DNA from: Pseudomonas sp. NKUCC02_KPG
GTDB lineage: Bacteria > Pseudomonadota > Gammaproteobacteria > Pseudomonadales > Pseudomonadaceae
Reading direction: 5' to 3'
Assembly (NCBI RefSeq): GCF_019345465.1
Contig: NZ_JAHKRC010000021.1
Span: forward strand, 1 to 64,000
DNA length: 64,000 nucleotides
The notes beneath the pieces were generated by a model. That model ran no database searches. It saw only the letters and a list, made by a program, of their open reading frames with translations, and was not told where the DNA came from. Positions 8,625 through 16,224 of the stretch are shown here, in pieces. A program made the position numbers and the translations under genes. The stretch's first letter is position 1, and the number at the start of each line of letters is the position of its first letter.

Positions 8625-9485
8625 ATGTCCTTGGAAAAAAACAGCTTTCTTCAGTTGCTGGAACAAGAGTTCTCCAACCTGACACCCACCGGCAAGCGTA
8701 TTGCCAGTTACTTGTTGGGCAATCCGCAACAGTTGCCCTTCGAGTCCGCTGACAGCATTGCGCAGCAAACCTCTACCACGGGTATTTCCGTGGGCCGTTT
8801 CCTGCGTTCCCTGGGTTATCAGAACCTGGATGAGGTCAAGCAGAGCCTGCGCGGTGAAGCCCCTACCTCGTGGTTGATCACCGACCGTATCGGCGCCTTC
8901 CGCGCCGAAAACAGCTGCGATGATGCGCTGGACCGTTCCCTGCATCGTGAAATCGAGGCCATCCAGCAGGTCTATGAACTGGCCCGCAGCGAAACCTTTG
9001 CCCGGATCGTGCAACGCATTCACGAAGCCGATGCGGTGTTTATCCTCGGCATCCAGTCCACCCGCGGCATCCTGACTGCTTTTCACAGTCACCTTGAGTA
9101 CATCCGCCCCAAGGTCTACTACGTTGACGGCCTGTCGGGCATCTACGCCGAAACCCTGAACTCCGGTTTCGCCAATCCGTACGCGATCATTGCCGACTTC
9201 CGGGCGTACTCCAGCGTGACCCAGACCTTCTGCGACGCGGCCAGCGACAACGATTTGCCCCTGGCCCTGATCACCGACCTGCAATGCCCCTGGGCCCGGG
9301 ATTACCCGCTGGACCTGCTGCAGATCAAGACCGACGTCGGGCAGTTCTGGGATTCCCCGGCTCCCCTGGCATGCCTGCTGAATCTGATGGTGTCGGCCGT
9401 GGCAGAAAAATACGGCGAGCATCTGGATGAACGCCTGGCAAAAAATCGTCAGTTGCAAAAAGCCTTCGGCCAGTTCGAAGGCTGA
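8625..9485 (+). CDS. MurR/RpiR-family transcriptional regulator, likely controller of the ddp genes
   Basis: The 286-residue protein has an N-terminal RpiR helix-turn-helix (LTPTGKRIASYLL then SADSIAQQTSTTGISVGRFLRSLGY, about residues 18-70) and a C-terminal SIS domain (about 120-260) of the kind that binds phosphosugars or amino-sugar derivatives. It precedes ddpX by 38 nt in the same direction and is probably co-transcribed. RpiR-type regulators often sense cell-wall-derived ligands (MurR senses MurNAc-6-P), which suits a dipeptide scavenging locus. The ATG at 8625 has no clear Shine-Dalgarno site; an AATAACAA A-rich motif lies about 25 nt upstream. The ligand is unknown. Confidence 0.85.
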   Translation: MSLEKNSFLQLLEQEFSNLTPTGKRIASYLLGNPQQLPFESADSIAQQTSTTGISVGRFLRSLGYQNLDEVKQSLRGEAPTSWLITDRIGAFRAENSCDDALDRSLHREIEAIQQVYELARSETFARIVQRIHEADAVFILGIQSTRGILTAFHSHLEYIRPKVYYVDGLSGIYAETLNSGFANPYAIIADFRAYSSVTQTFCDAASDNDLPLALITDLQCPWARDYPLDLLQIKTDVGQFWDSPAPLACLLNLMVSAVAEKYGEHLDERLAKNRQLQKAFGQFEG

Positions 9486-9523
9486 GCCGATCGCCTCAAA
9501 CAAATCACAAATGGAGTGTTTGT

Positions 9524-10075
9524 GTGAACCAATGCGTTGCCACCCCAAGCCCGCTCGTTGAAATCAATGTCGAGCAGTATCAGGTGCAGATCGAAATGAT
9601 CTACGCCACTGCCGACAACCTGGCCGGCAAAATCATCTACCCGACGGCCCGTTGCCAGTTGCACCGCGATGCAGCCGTCTGTTTGCGCAAGGCCAGCCAG
9701 CTGGCGAACCTGGCGGGCTACAGCCTGCTCATCTATGACGCCTATCGCCCGCCCTATGCCCAGTTTTTGCTATGGGAGGCATTGCCCAACGGCGACTACG
9801 TGCGCGATCCGCATCTGGGCTCTCACCACAGTCGCGGTGTTGCCGTGGACCTGACCCTTGTGGACGACAACGGCCAGCCGCTGGACATGGGCACCGCGTT
9901 CGACGCGATGGAAGACAAGTCCCACCAGTTCTACCCCGACCTGCCGGTCAACGTGCAGCGCAATCGCCTGCTGTTACTGGGCATCATGCTGGGCGCGGGC
10001 TTCCAGGCGATCCCCACGGAGTGGTGGCATTTCGAGCTGCCCAACGCAGACGATTACCCCTTGCTCCACGAGTAA
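9524..10075 (+). CDS. ddpX: D-alanyl-D-alanine dipeptidase (VanX/DdpX family)
   Basis: The 183-residue protein has all signature residues of the VanX/DdpX zinc dipeptidases: the SxHxxGxAxD motif (Ser100, His102, Gly105, Ala107, Asp109), the C-terminal E-x-W-H motif (Glu166, His169), and the catalytic Arg75 in YDAYRPP. These enzymes split D-Ala-D-Ala to D-alanine. No signal peptide is seen, so it acts in the cytoplasm on imported dipeptide. The start is GTG 9524, with TGGAGTG a few bases upstream. It sits between a regulator and a dipeptide ABC transporter, the same gene content as E. coli ddpXABCDF. That makes nutrient use of D-Ala-D-Ala more likely than a glycopeptide resistance role. Confidence 0.93.
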   Translation: MNQCVATPSPLVEINVEQYQVQIEMIYATADNLAGKIIYPTARCQLHRDAAVCLRKASQLANLAGYSLLIYDAYRPPYAQFLLWEALPNGDYVRDPHLGSHHSRGVAVDLTLVDDNGQPLDMGTAFDAMEDKSHQFYPDLPVNVQRNRLLLLGIMLGAGFQAIPTEWWHFELPNADDYPLLHE

Positions 10076-10225
10076 TCCGGCCACGAAACCATAGAGTTTC
10101 GATGCCTGTGACACCGCTTTACGACAACAACAAAAACGTTTCAAACATGCTTCATCTGCTACTGCCCGGTTATAGATTCCAAAAATAAACCTACTTCCAG
10201 ACATCGAATGTTGAAGGAAACCGGC

Positions 10226-11806
10226 ATGACCCTCATCAAGACCGTGAACCGCACCACCGCTTCCCGTACCCTGAAACTGTTGCCTGGCATGCTCTGCGCA
10301 GCCTTGAGCCTTGGCGCCTGGCAAGCGGCGACAGCAGCCACCGCACAGGACACCCTGGTCATCGGCAAACCCGCCGACCCGCAGACCCTCGACCCGGCCG
10401 TGACGTTTGACAACAACGACTGGACCATCACCTACCCGTCTTACCAGCGGCTGGTGGGCTACAAGACCGACGGCGACAAGAGCAGCACCGAAGTCCAGGG
10501 AGACCTGGCCGAGAGCTGGACTGTTTCCCCGGACAATCTGGTCTGGGAATTCAAACTCAAGCCCGGCAACAAGTTCGATGACGGCACGGGCGTAGACGCT
10601 GCGGCCGTCAAGTTTTCCTTCGACCGTCTGATGACCCTCAAGCAAGGGCCGTCCGGTGCTTTCCCGGAAGACATGGTGGTGGAGGTGATCGACCCGCAGA
10701 CCGTGCGTTTCACCCTCAAGACACCGTTCGCGCCCTTCCTGTTCACACTGGCCCACAACGGTGCCTCGATCGTCAATCCGCTGGTGGCCAACAAAGGCGC
10801 AGAGGCCAATGCCTGGCTGTCCAGCCACACCGCAGGTTCTGGCCCTTACCGCCTGAGCAACTGGCAGAAAGGCCAGTCGCTGACCATGGAACCGAACCCC
10901 CATTACGCCGGTGCCAAACCTGCGCTCAAGACCGTCGTGCTCAAGATCATCGCCGAGCCTTCGGTACGCCGCCTGCAACTGGAGCGCGGTGATCTGGACA
11001 TCATCGAAGACATGCCTGAAGACCAGCTGGGTTCTCTGGCCAGCAAACCGGGCGTCGTGGTCAAGGAGTTCCCTTCGCTGCGGGTCACCTACCTGTACCT
11101 GAACAACAAGCAAGGCCCCCTGACCAACGTCGATGCGCGCCGTGCAATCACCGAAGCCGTGGACTACAACGGCATCGTCAAAGGCATCCTGAAGGGCAAG
11201 GCCGAACTGCTGAACGGACCGATCCCGGACGGTATGTGGGCCTACGACAGCTCGCTGCCCAACATGAAGCAGGACATGCCTGCGGCCATGGACAGCCTGG
11301 CCAAGGTGCCAAAGAAAATCACCAACCTGAGCTACATGTACTCCGACAAGGACGCCAACTGGGAGCCGATCGGCCTGACCCTACAAGCCGCCCTCGCCCC
11401 ACTGGGCATCAACCTCAAGCTGGAGAAAACCGCCAACGCCACCCTGCGTGAGCGCGTTGGCCAGGCCGACTACGACATCGCCGTCGGCACCTGGAGCCCG
11501 GACTTCGCCGACCCGTACATGTTCATGAACTTCTGGTTCGACTCCAAGATGCAGGGCCTGCAGGGCAACCGTTCGTTCTACAGCAACCCGCAGGTCGATA
11601 CCCTGATCCGCGAAGCCGCCACCACCAGCGACACCGCCAAACGCACCGAGCTGTACCAGCAGGCGCAGAAAGTGGTGCTCAACGACAGCGCCTACGTTTA
11701 CCTCTATCAGAAGAGCTACACCCTGCCGATGCGTGATTCGGTCAAGGGCTACGTGTTCAACCCGATGCTCGAGCAGGTGTTCAACCTGGGCAGCATGAGC
11801 AAGTAA
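10226..11806 (+). CDS. ddpA: Periplasmic D-Ala-D-Ala/dipeptide-binding protein of an ABC transporter
   Basis: The 526-residue protein begins with a Sec signal peptide ending near AATAATAQD and belongs to the SBP_bac_5 dipeptide/nickel-binding family: DPQTLDPAVTFDN near the start, the AGSGPYRLSNWQKGQSLTMEPNPHYAG block and DARRAITEAVDYNGIVKGILKG. The start at 10226 is chosen for AAGGAAA eight bases upstream; an ATG at 10208 lacks one. It lies 150 nt after ddpX, a gap with an AACAACAAAAAC A-rich stretch and a possible second promoter. A stable hairpin follows the gene. Substrate preference for D-Ala-D-Ala is inferred from the neighbouring dipeptidase. Confidence 0.9.
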   Translation: MTLIKTVNRTTASRTLKLLPGMLCAALSLGAWQAATAATAQDTLVIGKPADPQTLDPAVTFDNNDWTITYPSYQRLVGYKTDGDKSSTEVQGDLAESWTVSPDNLVWEFKLKPGNKFDDGTGVDAAAVKFSFDRLMTLKQGPSGAFPEDMVVEVIDPQTVRFTLKTPFAPFLFTLAHNGASIVNPLVANKGAEANAWLSSHTAGSGPYRLSNWQKGQSLTMEPNPHYAGAKPALKTVVLKIIAEPSVRRLQLERGDLDIIEDMPEDQLGSLASKPGVVVKEFPSLRVTYLYLNNKQGPLTNVDARRAITEAVDYNGIVKGILKGKAELLNGPIPDGMWAYDSSLPNMKQDMPAAMDSLAKVPKKITNLSYMYSDKDANWEPIGLTLQAALAPLGINLKLEKTANATLRERVGQADYDIAVGTWSPDFADPYMFMNFWFDSKMQGLQGNRSFYSNPQVDTLIREAATTSDTAKRTELYQQAQKVVLNDSAYVYLYQKSYTLPMRDSVKGYVFNPMLEQVFNLGSMSK

Positions 11807-11819
11807 ACCTGCTGCTGCG

Positions 11820-11841
11820 TGCGCGCCAGCAATGGCGCGCA
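11820..11841 (+). terminator. GCAA-tetraloop hairpin between ddpA and ddpB
   Basis: TGCGCGCCA-GCAA-TGGCGCGCA is a perfect nine-pair stem closed by a GNRA-type loop, 13 bases after the ddpA stop. With no T-run it looks like an mRNA-stabilising or partially terminating element that would keep binding protein levels above permease levels. Confidence 0.6.
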
Positions 11842-11881
11842 TGGCGTTGGATTTCTGTCGTTAGAGTGACTGAGGTGCCCT

Positions 11882-12898
11882 ATGGCCTTCCTGACGTTGT
11901 TGCGCAAGCGCCTGCTTGGCCTGTTACTGGTCGTGTTCGGTGTCTCGCTGATTACCTTTACCATCTCCCACCTGATTCCCGGCGACCCCGCACGGTTGAT
12001 CGCCGGTGACCGTGCCAGCGATGCGCTGGTCGCCGGTATCCGCCATCAACTGGGGCTGGACTTGCCCCTGTACCAACAATACGGCCGCTACGTGCTGGAC
12101 CTGGTCCAGGGTGATCTCGGCACATCGATCCGTACCAACCGCCCGGTACTGGAGGATCTACAGGCGTTCTTCCCGGCGACCCTGGAACTGGCCCTGGTGG
12201 CGTTGTTCTTCGCCATCCTGGTCGGCGTGCCGCTGGGCGTGCTGTCGGCGGTCTACCACAACCGCGCCATCGATCAGATCGCACGCACCCTGGCCGTCAC
12301 CGGCATTTCTACCCCGGCGTTCTGGCTCGGCCTGGGCGCCATCGTGCTGTTTTATGGCCACCTTGGCTGGCTGCCCGGCGGTGGTCGCCTGTCCGAAGGG
12401 CTCACGCCACCGACGACCATCACCGGTTTCTACCTGATCGACTCCCTGCTGGCCGGTAACTTCACCCTGTTTTTCGATGCACTCAAGCACTTGATCCTGC
12501 CCGCGGCCACCCTCGGTTTCGTGACCCTAGGCGTCATCTCGCGGCAGATCCGCTCCGCCATGCTCGATCAATTGGGCGAGGACTATATCCGTACCGCCCG
12601 GGCCTATGGCCTGTCGCGCTGGACCGTGATCCTGCGACACGCCCTGCCCAATGCACTGATTCCGTCGGTAACCGTTCTGGGCCTGACCCTGGGCGATCTG
12701 CTCTACGGCGCAGTCCTGACCGAAACCGTATTTGCCTGGCCGGGCATGGGTGCCTATGTCGTCAAGTCGATCCAGTCCCTGGATTTCCCGGCGGTGATGG
12801 GCTTCGCCATCCTGGTGTCGTTTATCTATGTACTGCTGAACATGGCCATCGATCTGCTGTACCGCGTGATCGATCCACGCATTGGCGAGGTGAATTGA
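11882..12898 (+). CDS. ddpB: Dipeptide ABC transporter permease, DppB/DdpB type
   Basis: The 338-residue inner membrane protein shows the DppB-family N-terminus (LLRKRLLGLLLVVFGVSLITF), a first periplasmic loop with HLIPGDPARL, and the EAA-like cytoplasmic loop DYIRTARAYGLSRWTVILRHALPNALIP that contacts the ATPases. About six membrane spans are expected. GAGGTG lies before the ATG. It is one base from ddpC, so both permeases are translated together. Confidence 0.9.
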   Translation: MAFLTLLRKRLLGLLLVVFGVSLITFTISHLIPGDPARLIAGDRASDALVAGIRHQLGLDLPLYQQYGRYVLDLVQGDLGTSIRTNRPVLEDLQAFFPATLELALVALFFAILVGVPLGVLSAVYHNRAIDQIARTLAVTGISTPAFWLGLGAIVLFYGHLGWLPGGGRLSEGLTPPTTITGFYLIDSLLAGNFTLFFDALKHLILPAATLGFVTLGVISRQIRSAMLDQLGEDYIRTARAYGLSRWTVILRHALPNALIPSVTVLGLTLGDLLYGAVLTETVFAWPGMGAYVVKSIQSLDFPAVMGFAILVSFIYVLLNMAIDLLYRVIDPRIGEVN

Positions 12899-12899
12899 G

Positions 12900-13781
12900 A
12901 TGTCGGTCCCCCTTAGCGCAACACACGGCCCGCAATGGCGTGAAAAACTGACCTACCTGGCCTATCAGGTCCGCCGCAGCCCGCTGACCATGGCGGGCCT
13001 GCTGATCACCCTGATGGTCGTGGCGTCCATGATCTTCGCCCCCTGGCTGGCCAGCCACGACCCCAACGCCCTGAACCTGGCCGAGCGTCTGGCACCACCG
13101 TCCGCCGAGCACTGGTTCGGCACCGATGAAGTGGGCCGGGACCTGTTCAGCCGAGTGCTCTACGGCAGCCAGCAGTCAGTGGGCGTTGGCCTGTTCGTGG
13201 CCTTTTCATCGTGTTTCATCGGCGGCCTGCTGGGTTGTTTTTCCGGAGTGATCGGCGGGCGCTTTGACGCCCTGACCATGCGCTTGATGGACATCATGCT
13301 CTCGGTGCCGTCACTGGTGCTGATCATGGCCCTGGCCGCCGCACTGGGGGCAAGCCTGTTCAATGCCATGCTGGCAATCACCCTGGTGCGGATTCCCTCC
13401 TATGTCCGCCTGGCACGCGGCCAGGCGCTGGGCATCCGCCAGATGGGCTACGTGAAGGCCGCCGAGACGTTCGGCGCCAGGCGCTGGCACATGGTGCACT
13501 GGCACGTCGCCCGCAACGCCATGCCGCCCTTGCTGGTGCAACTGAGCCTGGACATCGGCAGCGCCATCCTGATGGCTTCAGCCCTGGGTTTCATTGGCCT
13601 GGGCGCACAGCAGCCTACGGCGGAATGGGGCGCGATGGTCGCCACGGGACGCAACTACATCCTGGATAACTGGTGGTACTCCACCTTTCCGGGGCTGGCG
13701 ATATTGATCACCGCCACCGGTTTCAACTTGCTGGGCGATGGCGTGCGCGATCTGCTCGACCCACGCCAACAGGGGAAATGA
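12900..13781 (+). CDS. ddpC: Dipeptide ABC transporter permease, DppC/DdpC type
   Basis: The 293-residue protein has the DppC layout: a cytoplasmic N-tail, one span (LLITLMVVASMIFAPWLA), the conserved HWFGTDEVGRDLFSRVLYGSQQS loop, and five further spans with the coupling loop GYVKAAETFGARRWHMVHWHVARNAMPP. It pairs with DdpB as the second half of the channel. GAGGTGA before the ddpB stop serves as its ribosome site. Its stop is next to the start of ddpD. Confidence 0.9.
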   Translation: MSVPLSATHGPQWREKLTYLAYQVRRSPLTMAGLLITLMVVASMIFAPWLASHDPNALNLAERLAPPSAEHWFGTDEVGRDLFSRVLYGSQQSVGVGLFVAFSSCFIGGLLGCFSGVIGGRFDALTMRLMDIMLSVPSLVLIMALAAALGASLFNAMLAITLVRIPSYVRLARGQALGIRQMGYVKAAETFGARRWHMVHWHVARNAMPPLLVQLSLDIGSAILMASALGFIGLGAQQPTAEWGAMVATGRNYILDNWWYSTFPGLAILITATGFNLLGDGVRDLLDPRQQGK

Positions 13782-13783
13782 CC

Positions 13784-14773
13784 ATGACTACGTGCAATCC
13801 TGTGCTGGCCATCGACAACTTGAGCCTTGAGTTCCCTGCCTACAAGAGCAGCGTCAAGGCGCTGAACGGTGTGTCCCTGCACGTCAATCCCGGCGAAATA
13901 GTCGGCGTGGTCGGCGAGTCCGGATCGGGCAAGTCCGTGACCGCGATGCTGAGCATGCGGCTACTTCCCGAACGTAGCTATCGCATCACCTCCGGCAGCC
14001 TGAGCATGCTCAACCGCGACATGCTCAGCGCACCTGAAAAAGACTTGCTGAAAATTCGTGGTCGCGATGCGGCCATGATCTTTCAGGAGCCGATGACCGC
14101 CCTGAATCCGACCCGTCGTATTGGCCGGCAAATGCTCGACGTCATCATTCACCACCAGAAGATCAGCGTCAGTGCTGCCCATGCCAAGGCGGTTGCCCTG
14201 CTGCGCGACATGCACATCGCCAGCCCCGAGCAGGTGCTGGAAAGCTACCCGTTCGAACTGTCCGGTGGCATGCGCCAGCGGGTGATGATTGCGCTGGCGT
14301 TCTCTTGCGAGCCGCAACTGCTGATCGCCGACGAGCCCACCACCGCCCTCGACGTGACGGTGCAACGCCAGGTGCTGTTGTTGCTGCGCGAAAAGGCCCG
14401 GCAAAAAGGCACGGCCATCCTGTTGATCACCCACGACATGGCGCTGGTGTCGCAGTTCTGCGACCGGGTCTACGTGATGTACACCGGGGCAGTGGTAGAA
14501 CAGGGCCTGACCGCCGAGGTCATGAGCAATCCCCGTCACCCTTACACCCGGGGTTTGCTCAGTGGTCTGCCCGAGATGGTCGAGCCTGGACAGCCACTGA
14601 TGACCATTCCCGGACAAGTCCCCAACCTTTCACAACTGCCCACCGGTTGCACCTTCGCCGAGCGCTGCACGCAGGCCATGCCGGTGTGCGCAAAACGCCC
14701 GGTGCTGACCGCCATCAACCGGGATGAGCAACGCAAGAGCGCGTGCTGGCTGGCGCAAGAGGAGCTTTCGTGA
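13784..14773 (+). CDS. ddpD: Dipeptide ABC transporter ATP-binding protein, DppD/DdpD type
   Basis: The ATPase has Walker A GESGSGKS, signature LSGGMRQRVMIA, Walker B LLIADEPTTALD and the H-loop ITHDMALV. The C-terminal oligopeptide-transporter extension (PTGCTFAERCTQAMPVCAKRP) has the Cys-rich pattern of DppD/OppD proteins. Two starts are possible: ATG 13778 overlaps the ddpC stop but sits only two bases from the AGGGGAA site, while ATG 13784 has proper spacing and is used here (329 residues). It energises import together with the next gene. Confidence 0.9.
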   Translation: MTTCNPVLAIDNLSLEFPAYKSSVKALNGVSLHVNPGEIVGVVGESGSGKSVTAMLSMRLLPERSYRITSGSLSMLNRDMLSAPEKDLLKIRGRDAAMIFQEPMTALNPTRRIGRQMLDVIIHHQKISVSAAHAKAVALLRDMHIASPEQVLESYPFELSGGMRQRVMIALAFSCEPQLLIADEPTTALDVTVQRQVLLLLREKARQKGTAILLITHDMALVSQFCDRVYVMYTGAVVEQGLTAEVMSNPRHPYTRGLLSGLPEMVEPGQPLMTIPGQVPNLSQLPTGCTFAERCTQAMPVCAKRPVLTAINRDEQRKSACWLAQEELS

Positions 14774-15744
14774 TGAACAGTGCGCTGATTTACCCTGCAA
14801 TCGACACGGGACCCGAGATTCTCAAGCTGACCGACGTTCGCGTGCGCTTCCCCGTCAGCAATGACTGGCTGGGCCGTCCCCGGGGCTACGCCCACGCGCT
14901 CAATGGCATCGACCTTCAAGTCCGGGCCGGGGAAACCCTGGGCATCGTTGGCGAGTCGGGGTGCGGAAAAAGCACCCTGGCCCAATTGCTCATGGGCCTG
15001 CTCAAGCCCAGCAGCGGTGAACTGAACTGGGCCAACGGGCAAAATGGCGAGGGCAGCAGTAACGTCCAGATCGTGTTCCAGGACCCGCAATCGTCCCTGA
15101 ACCCTCGCCTGCCTATCTGGCGCATCATCACCGAACCGCTGTATGCCCGAGGCATGCGCTCACGCGAGCAGATGCGCAGCATTGCCGCCAAAGTGGCTGC
15201 CCAGGTGGGCATCCGCCCGGAATACCTGGACCGTTTTGCGCACCAGTTTTCCGGTGGCCAGCGCCAGCGCATTGCGATCGCCAGGGCCTTGTCATCAGAC
15301 CCGGACATCATCGTCCTCGACGAACCGACCTCTGCCCTGGACATCTCGGTGCAGGCCCAGATCCTCAACTTGCTGGCCGAACTGCAGCAGGCGCGCAACC
15401 TGACCTACATCCTGATTTCCCACAACGTTTCGGTCGTACGCCATATGGCTGATCGGGTGGCGGTCATGTACCTGGGACAGATCGTCGAACTGGGCAGTGC
15501 CGCCCAGGTTCTGGAGCAGCCGCGTCACCCTTACACACGCCTGCTGTTCGAAGCCGTGCCGCGACTGGGTGTACCGTTGCTTGCCGAGCAAGTGGCGGCA
15601 CCTACCGAGTTGCCGGGCAACAGGAACCTGCCCGAGGGTTGTTTTTTCCTTGAGCGCTGCGGTTTGAACAGAGAGGGCTGCAAGCAGCCTCAAGTGATGC
15701 GCGGAAGTCAACACCAGCAAGTCAGGTGCCACGTACAGGACTGA
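14773..15744 (+). CDS. ddpF: Dipeptide ABC transporter ATP-binding protein, DppF/DdpF type
   Basis: This second ATPase has Walker A GESGCGKS, signature FSGGQRQRIAIA, Walker B IIVLDEPTSALD and the C-terminal LPEGCFFLERC-x-x-x-R-x-GC segment of the DppF/OppF family. Start ATG 14773 overlaps the ddpD stop and follows GGAGC; 323 residues result. It is the last gene of the ddp unit. No T-rich terminator is seen after it; palindromic repeats begin 10 bases downstream and may end the transcript. Confidence 0.9.
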   Translation: MNSALIYPAIDTGPEILKLTDVRVRFPVSNDWLGRPRGYAHALNGIDLQVRAGETLGIVGESGCGKSTLAQLLMGLLKPSSGELNWANGQNGEGSSNVQIVFQDPQSSLNPRLPIWRIITEPLYARGMRSREQMRSIAAKVAAQVGIRPEYLDRFAHQFSGGQRQRIAIARALSSDPDIIVLDEPTSALDISVQAQILNLLAELQQARNLTYILISHNVSVVRHMADRVAVMYLGQIVELGSAAQVLEQPRHPYTRLLFEAVPRLGVPLLAEQVAAPTELPGNRNLPEGCFFLERCGLNREGCKQPQVMRGSQHQQVRCHVQD

Positions 15745-15754
15745 CTGCACTCCT

Positions 15755-15918
15755 TGTAGCCGCTGCCGAAGGAACGAAGCTGCGTTCGAGATGGTGCGCC
15801 ACTGCGACGCAGCGGTCGCAATACCGGTACATGCGGTGTGCCAGATTGACCGTGAAAGCCGACTTTACGACTGCTTCGCAGCCGGACGCAGCCTCGCACG
15901 GCTCGTCAGCGACTACAG
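15755..15918. repeat. 150-bp-class palindromic repeat, locus 1 copy 1 (divergent)
   Basis: The unit opens with TGTAGCCGCTGCCGAAGGAA and ends with GCTCGTCAGCGACTACAG. It is 164 bp, longer than the standard unit through extra sequence in its left arm. Its left end resembles the common Pseudomonas REP type GCCGCTGCCG. Confidence 0.8.
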
Positions 15919-15947
15919 GTTTCGGCACCCATCCCGGGTGTACCGCG

Positions 15948-16097
15948 TGTAGTCGCTGACGAGTAGAACGAGGCTGCGATCGAGCGCAAAGCGGTCGCAA
16001 AACCGGTACACGCGGTTTGCCTGATTAACCGTGGAAGCCGACCTTACGACTGCTGCGCAGCCGGACGCAGCCTCGCACGGCTCGTCAGCGACTACAG
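15948..16097. repeat. 150-bp-class palindromic repeat, locus 1 copy 2
   Basis: A full 150-bp unit, separated from copy 1 by a 29-bp spacer. The left arm GTAGTCGCTGACGAG is the reverse complement of CTCGTCAGCGACTAC in the right arm. The inner part continues the imperfect pairing towards a CGGTT...AACCG centre. Confidence 0.85.
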
Positions 16098-16126
16098 GCT
16101 TCGGCCCCCATCCCGGGTGTACCGCG

Positions 16127-16209
16127 TGTAGCCGCTGACGAGTAGAACGAGGCTGCGATCGAGCGCGCAGCGGTCGCAAAACCGGTACACGCGGTGTGCC
16201 TGATTGACC
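16127..16209. repeat. Half unit of the palindromic repeat, locus 1 copy 3
   Basis: After a second 29-bp spacer the left half of the unit recurs and stops near its centre (GCCTGATTGACC). The end of the chemoreceptor gene follows 15 bases later. Confidence 0.8.
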
Positions 16210-16224
16210 CTCCGCCCCCAATTA

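Noticed and set aside
9524..10075. VanX-type glycopeptide resistance
   Set aside because: The dipeptidase is linked to a dipeptide importer, with no vanH, vanA or VanRS genes, so nutrient scavenging fits better.
15708..16221. Minus-strand open frames of 60-100 codons across the repeats
   Set aside because: They read through the palindromic units, share the same repeated peptide and lack ribosome sites, so they are by-products of the repeats.
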